Shown piece after piece: positions 28,008-39,223 of a DNA stretch of 64,000 nt (the stretch's first letter is position 1; each line of letters begins with the position of its first letter). The notes beneath the pieces were generated by a model that ran no database searches, had not been told where the DNA came from, and was given only the letters and a program-made list of their open reading frames with translations. Where the stretch lies: the NCBI RefSeq assembly GCF_002812125.1, contig NZ_NPDQ01000001.1, positions 62,001 to 126,000 on the forward strand. The letters are read 5' to 3'. Made by a program: the position numbers and the translations under genes. This DNA is from Leptospira brenneri. GTDB lineage: Bacteria; Spirochaetota; Leptospiria; Leptospirales; Leptospiraceae.

Positions 28008-29050
28008 AAATCCAACCTAATGTTATCTGATATCAGACGAAAAATATCCGTCAGTAAAGAGGAATCATTCAATTCTGAGCCCAAGATAATTGGCTTTGGA
28101 ACAAAAATAATTAGGAATGTTACTAACATCGAAAGCCCAAAATAAAAACGAAATTTTCCAATTCCTGAAATAGAATCTCGTATAAATGGATGTTCTACCT
28201 TAACCACAAAGTAAATGATAAAACCCCAAAGTAACCATGTAAAATGAATCAAGGTGAATATTAAAAACAATACAAACAAACGATGGATCCACTTTCTATA
28301 ACCTTCACCAAACATAGAATAAATGACATGGCCACCATCCAATTGACCAAAAGGTAATAAATTTACTGCAGTAATGAGTAGTCCTACCCAACCAGCTTTC
28401 GCAAGCGGATGAGCTTGGATATCCATAGTAGAAAAATCAATGGGTCCATGAATCCATTGAGTGGTAAGGTATGTAAAAAGACTGTCTCCAAAAAACAAAA
28501 AACCTGACCGGTCAAAACCAGGAGGTATTTCCATTACTTTCGAAAGACTAATTCCCACTAACCAAGCAATTACAGACAAAAACAAACTTGCTGCAGGGCC
28601 CCCAACACCAATGTCAAAAAGTATCTTTTTATCTGGAATTGGTTCTTTGATTTGAATGACCGCACCCATAGTTCCAATGGGACCCACTGGCAACGGAATG
28701 AAATAAGGCAAAGTAGCTCTGACTCCATAGTACCTAGCAGGCAAATAATGCCCCATTTCATGGGCCAAAAGAATGAATAACAAAGAAGTAGAATAGGGCC
28801 AGTTTTCAAAAAACATTAGTTTATAATTCTCTAATGTCTGTGGAACTTGCGGATTCAAAAATATATCCGAATATGTTAAAGTAAAAAAAGTAAGAAGGAA
28901 TAATAAGATATGTATTTTTTTTTTTGATTCCAAAGTAGGAGAGCCTAGAAATTTATTTCTACTTGAAAGATTATGGAACCTAACTTTGGGATCAATTAGA
29001 AAGTAAGTCCTGAAAGGAAATTTGATTCGTTCATAACATCTGAACTTCAT
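28004..29050 (-). CDS. Site-2 protease-type M50 zinc metallopeptidase
   Basis: 348-residue polytopic membrane protein. The zinc motif HEMGH is in LLAHEMGHYLPARYYGV. The second conserved motif is NLLPFGQLDGGHV, as in rhomboid-like intramembrane M50 peptidases. No PDZ domain is present. Such proteases cut membrane-bound regulators within the bilayer. Its substrate is not evident, though the co-transcribed propeller protein and lipoprotein are candidates for partners. The start is uncertain: about 40 polar residues precede the first hydrophobic segment. A 245-base gap separates it from cysE, without recognisable features. Confidence 0.9.
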   Translation of the reverse strand: MKFRCYERIKFPFRTYFLIDPKVRFHNLSSRNKFLGSPTLESKKKIHILLFLLTFFTLTYSDIFLNPQVPQTLENYKLMFFENWPYSTSLLFILLAHEMGHYLPARYYGVRATLPYFIPLPVGPIGTMGAVIQIKEPIPDKKILFDIGVGGPAASLFLSVIAWLVGISLSKVMEIPPGFDRSGFLFFGDSLFTYLTTQWIHGPIDFSTMDIQAHPLAKAGWVGLLITAVNLLPFGQLDGGHVIYSMFGEGYRKWIHRLFVLFLIFTLIHFTWLLWGFIIYFVVKVEHPFIRDSISGIGKFRFYFGLSMLVTFLIIFVPKPIILGSELNDSSLLTDIFRLISDNIRLDL

Positions 29051-29295
29051 TCAGACACTCGTTCCTTCCTGAATTTCCTTTGGAAATTCTGTGTCATTTC
29101 CGATCATTTTAGCCAAGATCATATCTATTTAGAAAGGTCGATTGATTAAAATTTTCTTCCTTTGGAATCGGTCTTCAGAATCCATTGAACAAGTGGATTT
29201 TTTGTACGGAGAAATTGTCTCATTTCCCTTTGCATCTTTCCTAACTCTTAGAAAAATTAACTCGTCTAATCATTAAACAGAAAACCAGCTAATCA

Positions 29296-30012
29296 ATGTT
29301 CGAAAATATTAAAATCATCAAAAAGTTTGACCCAGCAGCCAAATCCTATTTGGAAATTATTCTTTGTTATCCTGGTTTGCATGCATTATGGCTTCATAAA
29401 TTCGCACATTTACTCTATAAACTTAGATTACCTATCATCCCTAGGCTTGTGAATTACATTAGCCGATTTTTAACAGGAATCGACATCCATCCGGGTGCCA
29501 AAATTGCTCCAGGTGTTTTTATTGATCATGGATCGGGGGTTGTGATTGGAGAAACAGCCATTGTAGGATCTGGTTCTCTTATCTTTCAAGGAGTCACCCT
29601 TGGCGGAACCGGAAAGGAATCAGGCAAACGCCACCCAACGATCGGCAAAAATGTGGTGATTGGAGCCGGTGCAAAAATTCTTGGAAACATCACCGTTGAG
29701 GATCATGTTCGAGTTGGAGCTGGATCCGTTGTTATGCGAAACGTTCCCGCTGGTTGTACAGTTGTTGGAATTCCTGGTAAAGTGGTCAAAGCAGGTGATG
29801 TGGCTTCGGACAGTATGGAACAAATGTTAGAACACAACCAAATGCCAGATCCAATTGCGAAAGTTTTTTCTGTATTGTTAGAGAAGGTGGAAACCCAACA
29901 ACAGCTCATAAACAAACTATATGAGAAACAACAACTGATGGAAAAATCTTCAACGGACATTCCCGAAGATGATCGTTTCATCCAGGAATTCATCCACGGA
30001 GATGGAATTTAA
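29296..30012 (+). CDS. cysE: Serine O-acetyltransferase
   Basis: 238-residue CysE, which acetylates serine to O-acetylserine for cysteine synthesis. The left-handed beta-helix hexapeptide repeats run from GIDIHPGAKIAPGVFIDHG through VVIGAGAKILGNITVEDHV. The CysE signature GVTLGGTGKESGKRHPTIG is present. Its N-terminal helical domain is shorter than in E. coli, as in the plant/Gram-positive EpsC-type enzymes. The extended C-terminus (VETQQQLINKLYEKQQLMEK) is coiled-coil-like. The stop overlaps the convergent SHOCT lipoprotein gene by 4 bases. Confidence 0.95.
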   Translation: MFENIKIIKKFDPAAKSYLEIILCYPGLHALWLHKFAHLLYKLRLPIIPRLVNYISRFLTGIDIHPGAKIAPGVFIDHGSGVVIGETAIVGSGSLIFQGVTLGGTGKESGKRHPTIGKNVVIGAGAKILGNITVEDHVRVGAGSVVMRNVPAGCTVVGIPGKVVKAGDVASDSMEQMLEHNQMPDPIAKVFSVLLEKVETQQQLINKLYEKQQLMEKSSTDIPEDDRFIQEFIHGDGI

Positions 30013-30920
30013 AATTCTTTCAGTAGTTCTGTTTTTTTCCGATTGTATTCTTCATCGGTGATCAGTTTGTTTTTCCGCATTTCTTCTAAAGCTTTTAATT
30101 TTTCTGGAACTGATTTCCACTGTTCGGTTGGCGCAGAAATTTCATCCTCTTTAGGGTATCGAAATAATGGAGGGTTTGGAATCAAACTAGGAATATCAAA
30201 CACAACCACATTGCCATAAATAATATTCTTCGTTGCCAATTTATCTTTAAACAAACTCGTATGTTGTTTGTCTCTCAGCAAAAGTTCAGGCCTATAAATC
30301 GGTTTAATCGCTGTAGGATGAAAAATCACCCAGTCTTCAAAAGAATACTGCGTTTGAAAACTGATGTTTGTATTTATCTCATGAAATAATAAAACCAAAC
30401 CATCTTCAGTGCTTAAAATGTAAAAACTAGTTTTTAAAATTTTGACATTTGGGGACAGAATATCATCCAACTTAAAGATACAAAGATAAACTTTAGATTC
30501 TTTGCTTATACTGACCTTTTCGGCAAACTTTTCTATTTCTGGAAGATAAGAATCAGGAACAAGAACGTCCCAATCTTCATAAGCAAGGACACCTCGTTTG
30601 TATTGAATGGATTTTAAAACATTTGGTAGTTCTATAAAATTTTTTGAATTGATAGTAAGTTTGGAAATTTCATTTGGAAAAATTGTTCTCCACTCCTCTT
30701 CCTCCACTTCAAAAAATGCTAGTGATGCAGAAGAATCAATGAGTTTGATTTTGTTAGTAAAACTGCCACAATTAGAAATAAAAAAGAGAATGAGAAGAAA
30801 GGAATATTTCGAAATTGCCGTTAATGAAATTATGAATACGTTAAAAAACGTGTACCCAGTAGTATTCTTTCTAGTGGCATTAGTCTTTTTATCCACAGAA
30901 GAGTGGAAAGCAGAGTCCAT
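30009..30920 (-). CDS. SHOCT-domain lipoprotein
   Basis: 303 residues in the frame from ATG 30920. The hydrophobic signal ends in LLILFFISNC, so the lipidated cysteine would be residue 51. The preceding 35 residues are an unusually long polar leader. The last 30 residues (LKALEEMRKNKLITDEEYN) are a SHOCT motif, a short C-terminal oligomerisation module. No function recognised for the middle. No ATG, GTG or TTG lies close to the signal peptide. Either the long leader is real and overlaps the divergent thioredoxin-like gene by 89 bases, or a rare codon (ATA/ATT near 30830) is used. Confidence 0.75.
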   Translation of the reverse strand: MDSAFHSSVDKKTNATRKNTTGYTFFNVFIISLTAISKYSFLLILFFISNCGSFTNKIKLIDSSASLAFFEVEEEEWRTIFPNEISKLTINSKNFIELPNVLKSIQYKRGVLAYEDWDVLVPDSYLPEIEKFAEKVSISKESKVYLCIFKLDDILSPNVKILKTSFYILSTEDGLVLLFHEINTNISFQTQYSFEDWVIFHPTAIKPIYRPELLLRDKQHTSLFKDKLATKNIIYGNVVVFDIPSLIPNPPLFRYPKEDEISAPTEQWKSVPEKLKALEEMRKNKLITDEEYNRKKTELLKEF

Positions 30921-31347
30921 GCCACAGTTTCACATGAAGGATCAATATGGGCAATCGTATTCTGATGAGTCGGTCAAAGGAAAACCTGTTGTGCTTATGG
31001 GTTGTTTTCTTCGTGACCTAGAACTTTGCCGCAAACAGGGCCGAAAACTTTATTGGAAAATGCAAAATTTGCTCTGGAAAGACAGTTCCAAAGTCCATTT
31101 CCTTCTGTATCTAGATTTTCGTGAAACAAACAAACTCGTAGAAGATTATTTGGAAGAATCCAAAACAAAACAATACGAAAGTATTCTTTTAGACCGCAAA
31201 GGGAACCTATCCCTAGGTCTAAACAAAGGCGAGTCTTATTTACGAATATTTAACAAATCAGGCAAAATGATTTCTTCATCCTATCAGGAAGAAATGAATG
31301 AAGATCTCATCCAAGAAATATATGGCATTCTTAAAAAAGAATTATAA
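30832..31347 (+). CDS. Exported thioredoxin-like protein
   Basis: About 171 residues from the ATG at 30832, chosen because it gives a signal peptide (NVYPVVFFLVALVFLSTEEWKA). The open frame extends back to 30607, but that part is antisense to the SHOCT gene. The mature part begins like a peroxiredoxin/thioredoxin fold: MPQFHMKDQYGQSYSDESVKGKPVVLMGCF. The active-site CxxC is replaced by a single cysteine (MGCFLRDLELC). It could be a redox or scaffold protein of the periplasm. Followed by an overlapping lipoprotein gene. Confidence 0.7.
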   Translation: MNTLKNVYPVVFFLVALVFLSTEEWKAESMPQFHMKDQYGQSYSDESVKGKPVVLMGCFLRDLELCRKQGRKLYWKMQNLLWKDSSKVHFLLYLDFRETNKLVEDYLEESKTKQYESILLDRKGNLSLGLNKGESYLRIFNKSGKMISSSYQEEMNEDLIQEIYGILKKEL

Positions 31348-32545
31348 GTTAGAAAGAATTTTCTTTTTTACATTTATCTTTATTAGCATTTCTAATTGTT
31401 TTCAGAAAAATGAAAATTATTATCAATTTTGGAAAGGTTACGACCACCTCCAACGTTCGATTAAATCCACTTCCAAAAATGACGTTTATTTTTCAGCGCT
31501 TGCCGGAAGTCTTAGTGAAGAAAACGAATCACTATTACAAAAAACACCAGAAGGTTATCCCTTCCTTTCTCTATCAGGTAACATTGACAACCAACAGAAT
31601 TGGAACCTTCATTGGAACGAATCCGACCCAACCAAATATGATTACTTAGCCAAAGTAACATTTACTCCTAAACTTTGGGAAGAACGTGAGATCTATGCAG
31701 TGGAAAGAAAAATCATTCATAAACTCAATGGTTACCAACCGAGAGACTTTTTTAAGTGGTTCCATGATTTTGCTTTAGCTATCAATGATCATAATGCCTA
31801 TCAATCATTAAAATCATCTTCTGAAAATCTACAATTTCTCTGTGCTGCGATGCAATGCCATGTGACTGAAAATGCAGAATGGCATACTTTAGAATTTACG
31901 ATCAATGAAGACACAAAAACAAAATTTCCAGGTTTTTACCAACGAACAGGTTCTCGTTTAGAAAAAACCAAACTAAATCTGGAAATCTGGGATAAATTCA
32001 ATCCAACTCATAAATTAAAAATCACAAACCAAGGAAAAACCATCCAATTTCATTTTCCTGTGAATCCTCCAATAGATTACTTTCAATCACCGAAAGAAAT
32101 TCGATTCTTAGGAGATGTTGAAATCAGATCATTTGGAATCACCGTAAAAATCCAAAACCTAGAATATAAACTAAAAACAAACTTTGAAAAACAAACAGAT
32201 ACACTCGACGGACAATTTGTACGGATTGGAAAAAAAGAAATTAATGGAAATTTTTTCTATGTCATTCCACAAGGTTTTGTAAACTTTTTTATTCCAGGTA
32301 ATATGGATGAATACTTTAATGAGTTTTTTATCTTACTCATCCAAGGAACACAAGGTAGAGGTGGTTCCCAAATTCACGCTACTTTTAAAAAAAAAGCAAA
32401 CGGACAAATCAATACAATCACCACCTATAACGAAACCAAAAGAAAACGTTTTTCTCTGTTTGGTGGTGATGATTCTCAAAAAGCCAGTAACGACTTTGAT
32501 TTTTTTGCCTCTTGGGAAGAGGCTATGTTAAGAGATTTAAAATAA
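31298..32545 (+). CDS. Hypothetical lipoprotein
   Basis: 415 residues. The start at 31298 is supported by AGGAAG 6 bases upstream; a second ATG at 31322 is possible. The signal peptide ends in FIFISISNC, giving Cys34. The mature region is rich in aromatic residues and beta strands (FYVIPQGFVNFFIPGNMDEY). No family recognised. It overlaps the thioredoxin-like gene by 50 bases, pointing to a two-gene operon for envelope proteins. A hairpin terminator shared with trpG follows. Confidence 0.8.
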   Translation: MKISSKKYMAFLKKNYKLERIFFFTFIFISISNCFQKNENYYQFWKGYDHLQRSIKSTSKNDVYFSALAGSLSEENESLLQKTPEGYPFLSLSGNIDNQQNWNLHWNESDPTKYDYLAKVTFTPKLWEEREIYAVERKIIHKLNGYQPRDFFKWFHDFALAINDHNAYQSLKSSSENLQFLCAAMQCHVTENAEWHTLEFTINEDTKTKFPGFYQRTGSRLEKTKLNLEIWDKFNPTHKLKITNQGKTIQFHFPVNPPIDYFQSPKEIRFLGDVEIRSFGITVKIQNLEYKLKTNFEKQTDTLDGQFVRIGKKEINGNFFYVIPQGFVNFFIPGNMDEYFNEFFILLIQGTQGRGGSQIHATFKKKANGQINTITTYNETKRKRFSLFGGDDSQKASNDFDFFASWEEAMLRDLK

Positions 32546-32553
32546 TGTGCAAA

Positions 32554-32578
32554 AACCTAGATTTTTCTGATCTAGGTT
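32554..32578. terminator. Bidirectional hairpin terminator
   Basis: Perfect 9-bp inverted repeat AACCTAGAT/ATCTAGGTT with a 7-base loop, lying between the convergent lipoprotein gene (stop 9 bases away) and trpG. On the minus strand the stem is followed by TTTTTGC. Confidence 0.65.
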
Positions 32579-32608
32579 GGATTGATTGCAACGATAAACA
32601 GAATTGGA

Positions 32609-33214
32609 TTAGGAATTAATAAAATTTCTAAGTAGATCTTTCCCCTCTTCTGATCCAAAAGATTCAGGATGAAACTGGACCCCTTCAATTTTGAAGGTTT
32701 TATGTCGTAGTCCCATAATTTCTCCCTTCCCTTCTCCCGAGAAAACTCGTGCCGTAATTTCTAAGTCTTTGGGAAGAGAACTTTCTTTTGCCACAAGTGA
32801 ATGGTATCGCATAATTTCAATTCCTTGAGTGAGACCTTGAAAAACACCTTTTCCATCATGTTCGATAGGAGAGAGTTTTCCGTGCATGGCAACATTCGCA
32901 CGAACCACTTCCCCACCAAACACTGTTGCCATTCCTTGCATACCAAGACAGATTCCAAGCACCGGAGTCGTTTTACCAAGTTCTTTTAGAATATCAGCAC
33001 TCACTCCAAAATAAGCAGGATCTGCCGGATGACCAGGACCTGGAGAAATAATAATCTTATCATAGTTAGCTGATTTGATGACTTCAAAAGATTTTTCATC
33101 ATTTCGGATGACATCTAATTGGAATGGTTCTTCCCTTTCCTCTAAAATTTCTCCCACAATTTGGTACAGATTGAAGGTAAATGAATCATAATTATCTAAG
33201 ATGAGAACTTTCAT
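32609..33214 (-). CDS. trpG: Anthranilate synthase component II (glutamine amidotransferase)
   Basis: 201 residues. It starts MKVLILDNYDSFTFNLYQ, has the nucleophile cysteine in GICLGMQGM, SPGPGHP, and the His-Glu pair in HPESFGSEEG. It delivers ammonia to TrpE for anthranilate formation in tryptophan synthesis. The usual GHQ after the nucleophile is GMQ. It follows the trpE-like gene after 45 bases, which supports the assignment over PabA. A paralogue lies at 6.5-7.0 kb. Confidence 0.9.
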   Translation of the reverse strand: MKVLILDNYDSFTFNLYQIVGEILEEREEPFQLDVIRNDEKSFEVIKSANYDKIIISPGPGHPADPAYFGVSADILKELGKTTPVLGICLGMQGMATVFGGEVVRANVAMHGKLSPIEHDGKGVFQGLTQGIEIMRYHSLVAKESSLPKDLEITARVFSGEGKGEIMGLRHKTFKIEGVQFHPESFGSEEGKDLLRNFINS

Positions 33215-33259
33215 AATGTTTTGGTCTCCTTTTTCGGTGAATGTTTTGTTTCCAATCCG

Positions 33260-34642
33260 TTAGGATGATTGGTGTAAATCCAATGCTTTGCGAACAGATG
33301 CCATTTTGTTGATGATTTCTTGGTATTCATCCTCTGGTTTGGAATCAAAAACAATCCCGCCAGAAGCTCGAACAAAACCTTTGTTTCCATTTACAAAAAA
33401 ACTACGAATGGGAATTGCAAAAGTACAATCACCATTCAAACCAAAACTCCCCACAGCTCCCCCATAAGGACCACGTGGTGATTTCTCGATTCGTTCAATG
33501 ATTTTCATCGATTCAATTTTTGGTGCCCCAGAAAGGGTTCCCGCAGGAAAGGAAGAAGCAAGTCCCGAAAACATATCTTCTTTGGAAGAAAGAATTCCCA
33601 CCACTTCACTGGAGATATGTTGGACATGTGAAAATCTTTTTACATCAAAACGTCTTCTTACTTTGACTGTTCCAAATTTTGCAACTCGTCCCACATCATT
33701 GCGATGAAGATCTATGAGCATATTGTGTTCCGCAATTTCTTTGGGATCTGTTAATAATTTACGAGCAAGGAGTGTATCTTCTTTTGCATCTGCTCCTCGT
33801 CTTGTAGTTCCAGCCAATGGAAAAGATTCCATTTCTCCTTGTCGCAATCGAAAGAGTAACTCTGGACTTGCACCCAAAATGGCTCGAGTTCCAAACTTCA
33901 CATAATACATATGAGGCGATGGATTGATTTCTCGTAAAGTTTCGTAAATGGCTAGTGGGTTTCCGTCTACACTGTAAACTTCTTCAAATCCAATTTGGCA
34001 TTGGAAGGTATTTCCTGCTTTGACTTCTTCCAAAGCCTCTTCCACCATTTGTTTATGAACTTCTTTGGATAACCCTGCTTGTAATAAAGAAACCTTTACT
34101 TTTGGTTTCTCTGATTTTTGGCCTTGTGCAAGACTTAAGATTTGATTCACTTCTTCGCTACGATTGGTTCCGTTATCAAAATAAATCAATTCACCTGTAA
34201 ATTTATCGTAAATGAGTCCATCCAAATACAGTCCGAAAATCATTGCCGGAAAATCAGGATGGGGTTCTAGTTTCAATTTGGGTTCAAAGAATTGCATACT
34301 TTGATACCCCAAGTATCCTACAAATCCACCCGCATAACTAATGCTTAGCGAATTGTAATCAGTAAGTTCTCTTAAAGCAAAATATGGATTCTCAACGGAA
34401 TATTTTTTTCCATCAATTTCTAAAACACCCGGTTCTCCCAAAATGAGATGGGAAGGTTGGAAACCGATCACGGAATACCGCGAATCGTATTGGTTATCAC
34501 CAGCGGATTCGAGTAAAAAACAGTTTTCGTATTTTGCCTCAATGACCCGAAAGAGCTCCCAAAACTCTACTCCTTCTGGCAAAACTAAGGAAGTGTAATT
34601 GGGTTTTTTCGGGATCTTGATTTTCGGAAGTGTTTGGCTCAT
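33260..34642 (-). CDS. trpE: Anthranilate synthase component I
   Basis: 460 residues from the ATG at 34642, which has GAG 7 bases upstream; the frame is open to a TTG at 34666. The chorismate-binding domain shows FGTRAILGASPELLFRL, SFPLAGTTRRGAD, FPAGTLSGAPKIESMKIIE and CTFAIPIRS. Near the N-terminus, CFLLESAGDN contains LLES, the tryptophan-binding motif of feedback-inhibited TrpE. This favours TrpE over PabB. Works with the adjacent TrpG. No other trp genes are in the window. Confidence 0.9.
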   Translation of the reverse strand: MSQTLPKIKIPKKPNYTSLVLPEGVEFWELFRVIEAKYENCFLLESAGDNQYDSRYSVIGFQPSHLILGEPGVLEIDGKKYSVENPYFALRELTDYNSLSISYAGGFVGYLGYQSMQFFEPKLKLEPHPDFPAMIFGLYLDGLIYDKFTGELIYFDNGTNRSEEVNQILSLAQGQKSEKPKVKVSLLQAGLSKEVHKQMVEEALEEVKAGNTFQCQIGFEEVYSVDGNPLAIYETLREINPSPHMYYVKFGTRAILGASPELLFRLRQGEMESFPLAGTTRRGADAKEDTLLARKLLTDPKEIAEHNMLIDLHRNDVGRVAKFGTVKVRRRFDVKRFSHVQHISSEVVGILSSKEDMFSGLASSFPAGTLSGAPKIESMKIIERIEKSPRGPYGGAVGSFGLNGDCTFAIPIRSFFVNGNKGFVRASGGIVFDSKPEDEYQEIINKMASVRKALDLHQSS

Positions 34643-34696
34643 AAAAAACTCTGTATTAGTTACCAAGATTCATTTTGAATCTTTTAATGAAATAAA

Positions 34697-34729
34697 AAAG
34701 GCAGGGACCGGATTCCGGAGCCTGCCTTT
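34697..34729 (-). terminator. Strong terminator downstream of sodB
   Basis: Nine-bp stem AAAGGCAGG/CCTGCCTTT extended by an inner CCGG/CCGG stem with an ATT loop. Read on the minus strand it ends in CTGCCTTTTTTATT, a classic factor-independent terminator. It lies 26 bases beyond the superoxide dismutase stop and upstream of trpE. Confidence 0.85.
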
Positions 34730-34754
34730 CGTGGTACCCGTTTTGGATCCGTAA

Positions 34755-35330
34755 TTACTTTAGATTTTGATTTGCGAAATCCCAGTTTACTAAATTCCAG
34801 AATGCTTCTACATATTTTGGTCGAGCATTACGGAAATCGATATAATAAGCATGTTCCCACACATCAATCGTTAACAAAGATTGGAGTCCGTCTTTTAAAG
34901 GGCTTCCAGCATTGCTTGTGTTCACGATTTCAACACCGTCACCTTTTTTGACAAGCCAAGTCCATCCAGATCCAAAATTGGTAATTGCCGATTGCGAAAA
35001 TTTTTCCTTAAAAGCATCAAAAGATCCAAAAGACTTTGTGATGAGATCAGCCACAGCACCAGTAGGAGCCCCGCCACCTTTTGGGGAAAGGGAATGCCAG
35101 TAGAAAGTATGGTTCCAAATTTGTGCCGCATTGTTAAAAATCCCGCCGGAAGATTTTTTTACAATTTCTTCTAAGCTAGAGTTTTCAAACTCAGTACCTT
35201 TGATTAGGTTATTTAAGTTTGTAACGTAAGTTTGGTGGTGCTTTCCATAATGAAACTCTAAAGTTTCCGGTGAAATATGGGGAAGAAGTGCATCCTTTGC
35301 ATAAGGAAGTTCTGGGAGTTTATGTTCCAT
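34755..35330 (-). CDS. sodB: Superoxide dismutase (Fe/Mn family)
   Basis: 191 residues, full length. The N-terminus [18 protein letters not shown] and [17 protein letters not shown] are typical of iron-type enzymes. Metal ligands are His in FHYGKHH, His in [11 protein letters not shown], and Asp and His in [13 protein letters not shown]. The glutamine-containing NNAAQIWNH fits the Fe-SOD pattern. No signal peptide, so cytoplasmic. Monocistronic with its own strong terminator. Confidence 0.95.
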   Translation of the reverse strand: MEHKLPELPYAKDALLPHISPETLEFHYGKHHQTYVTNLNNLIKGTEFENSSLEEIVKKSSGGIFNNAAQIWNHTFYWHSLSPKGGGAPTGAVADLITKSFGSFDAFKEKFSQSAITNFGSGWTWLVKKGDGVEIVNTSNAGSPLKDGLQSLLTIDVWEHAYYIDFRNARPKYVEAFWNLVNWDFANQNLK

Positions 35331-35438
35331 GGTTGGTCTCCTGATGGATTTCAGTGTAATTGTATTTTCTATCTAGTATGGATCGCAAAAGCAAATCGTA
35401 AACTAAAAAAGTAGAACGATTCTAACCGTTCCCCTCTA

Positions 35439-36281
35439 TTAATTTCGACTGACTGTAGAACGAACTGTCTTTAATAAATTTAAAATTTCCGAATGTAAAA
35501 CTCCGTTAGAAGCCACTAACTCCGGAAGTCCTGTATAATAATGAACTCCATTTAAATCAGTCAATTTCCCACCCGCTTCCGTTAAAATCACAGAAATGGC
35601 TGAAACGTCCCAATGTTTGACAGTTTTCTCCCAAATGGCATCCATCACACCTTCCGCAATGAAACAAGCATCCAAAACAAAGGAGCCAGTTCTGCGAAAG
35701 GATCTTGCATAAGTTAAAAATCCAGAAAGGTCTGCCATAATTTCTTGGATCATATGAGCTCGTTTTGTGGGAAGGTTCGGTGAAAAGATCGCACGATTGA
35801 GTTCCGAAATTCGAGAAGTTCGGATTTGTTCTCCGTTTTTATAAGCACCTTCGCCCATCACAGCAGAATAAACAGACTCTTGTGGGGGGACGATGACAAC
35901 TCCGCCCACCGGTGTTTCCCTGTGTTCTAATCCAAAGGAAATGGCATACAAAGGAAGGCCGCGCACAAAATTCATAGACCCATCCACTGGATCCAAAACC
36001 CATTTAAAATCTCCACCGTCAATGGTTGGTTTGTCTTCGCAAATAATCCCGTCTTTTGGAAAAGACTTTTGCAAAAATCGAATGAGTATGTCACCTAACT
36101 TACCATCGGCAGAATCGATCCTTTCTTTTTCATCAGCATCTGTTTCCGAACGAACGGAAGATACTTCCCTTTGGATTTTTTTTGCTTCATGGATGATTCC
36201 CATAGCATTGGCTTTTACGTATTCGATCCGTTTGATGGTTTCATCAATGGGGAAACTAATGGTTGGTGAAGATATGCCCAT
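35439..36281 (-). CDS. Inositol monophosphatase-family protein
   Basis: 280-residue Mg-dependent phosphatase of the IMPase/CysQ superfamily. Metal-binding motifs are visible: the first glutamate region ERIDSADGKLGD, the core WVLDPVDGSMNFVRGLP, and WDVSAISVILTEAGGKL near the C-terminus. Substrate could be inositol-1-phosphate, another sugar phosphate or PAP. The gene follows an unknown protein by 12 bases and forms an operon with it. Confidence 0.92.
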   Translation of the reverse strand: MGISSPTISFPIDETIKRIEYVKANAMGIIHEAKKIQREVSSVRSETDADEKERIDSADGKLGDILIRFLQKSFPKDGIICEDKPTIDGGDFKWVLDPVDGSMNFVRGLPLYAISFGLEHRETPVGGVVIVPPQESVYSAVMGEGAYKNGEQIRTSRISELNRAIFSPNLPTKRAHMIQEIMADLSGFLTYARSFRRTGSFVLDACFIAEGVMDAIWEKTVKHWDVSAISVILTEAGGKLTDLNGVHYYTGLPELVASNGVLHSEILNLLKTVRSTVSRN

Positions 36282-36293
36282 ATTACCTACTTT

Positions 36294-37184
36294 TTAATTG
36301 TCAGAAGATTTTTGAATGATTTTCCATAAAATATTTCCGGACTTCGACTGTGTTCTTTCCACTTCAAATGAGGAAAGATACTCGTGATACTTATTTAAAG
36401 TTTCCTCTGGAATTCCCGCGTCAGTTTCCGTGAGAATGGGATAAAAGTTTCGAAACTGCTTAATGGTTTTTGGCAGACTAGGAATTAAAAACCGCAAAGA
36501 TAAAGACAAATAATCAATACCAATCGGACTATAAATTCTTCCCAATTTCCAAATTTCAGGAGTGATTCCCAGTTCCTCTCGGATTTTAGATTCCGTTTCT
36601 GAAAAATCAATTTCATCAAAAATTTCAGAAAACCTACGAATGGGTTTGTTTGAATCCTTCTCCGATTCAACACGAAAAATTCCGCCTTGGAATCGTTTTG
36701 CTTGAAAGTCTGTGATATTCTCCCCCTCTTCCAAAGTGGAATGAAGATGGATGATTTTGACTTGGAAATACAAACGATCCGTAATGATAGACGGTGTCAT
36801 ATTTTGGGAACCAGGTTTTTTGATTTCTTCTGACTTGGCCCCACCCAAATACAACATATCTACTGAAAAAACATATAAAAACCGAGAAGACCCAAAAATC
36901 ATAGGCCTTACAAAAAACAATTTTCCTGTTTCTCTTTTCGGTCTCGGTTCCGGTAACAGACAAGTTCCCTCTATGGCTTCTGGAATATATTTGAGAACTG
37001 TTTGCACAAAGTCTTTAATATCACCAAACTCTGGTTGTGTGACAGAAGACCCCGGGATTACAAATCGATCTGGAAACTGGATGTATGGTGAATGTAAGTT
37101 ATCCACATAAATTTCACCTGGTTTATTTTTGGCGGATGTTTCGTTCAGAATCCGATTGATTGATTGATAATCTTGTACTTTCAT
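36294..37184 (-). CDS. Protein of unknown function (possibly Leptospira-specific)
   Basis: 296 residues, without signal peptide or membrane segment. Segments such as FFVRPMIFGSSRFLYVFSVDM and FQAKRFQGGIFRVES suggest a mainly beta, PilZ-like or DUF1577-type Leptospira domain. I cannot confirm the family. The gene is 12 bases upstream of the inositol-phosphatase gene and 23 bases downstream of the beta-galactosidase gene, so it may belong to one transcript with both. Confidence 0.75.
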   Translation of the reverse strand: MKVQDYQSINRILNETSAKNKPGEIYVDNLHSPYIQFPDRFVIPGSSVTQPEFGDIKDFVQTVLKYIPEAIEGTCLLPEPRPKRETGKLFFVRPMIFGSSRFLYVFSVDMLYLGGAKSEEIKKPGSQNMTPSIITDRLYFQVKIIHLHSTLEEGENITDFQAKRFQGGIFRVESEKDSNKPIRRFSEIFDEIDFSETESKIREELGITPEIWKLGRIYSPIGIDYLSLSLRFLIPSLPKTIKQFRNFYPILTETDAGIPEETLNKYHEYLSSFEVERTQSKSGNILWKIIQKSSDN

Positions 37185-37207
37185 TTTTGATTTTCAAATA
37201 AGAAATT

Positions 37208-39190
<1,983 letters not shown>

Positions 39191-39223
39191 ATTTTTCCTT
39201 TTTGCGATTGCAGAATCTAGTTT

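Noticed and set aside
29051..29295. Riboswitch or RNA upstream of cysE
   Set aside because: No convincing stems or known aptamer sequence; only A+T-rich DNA with weak promoter-like hexamers.
30607..30831. N-terminal extension of the thioredoxin-like protein
   Set aside because: It is antisense to the SHOCT lipoprotein gene. The ATG at 30832 gives a proper signal peptide, so the extension is not coding.
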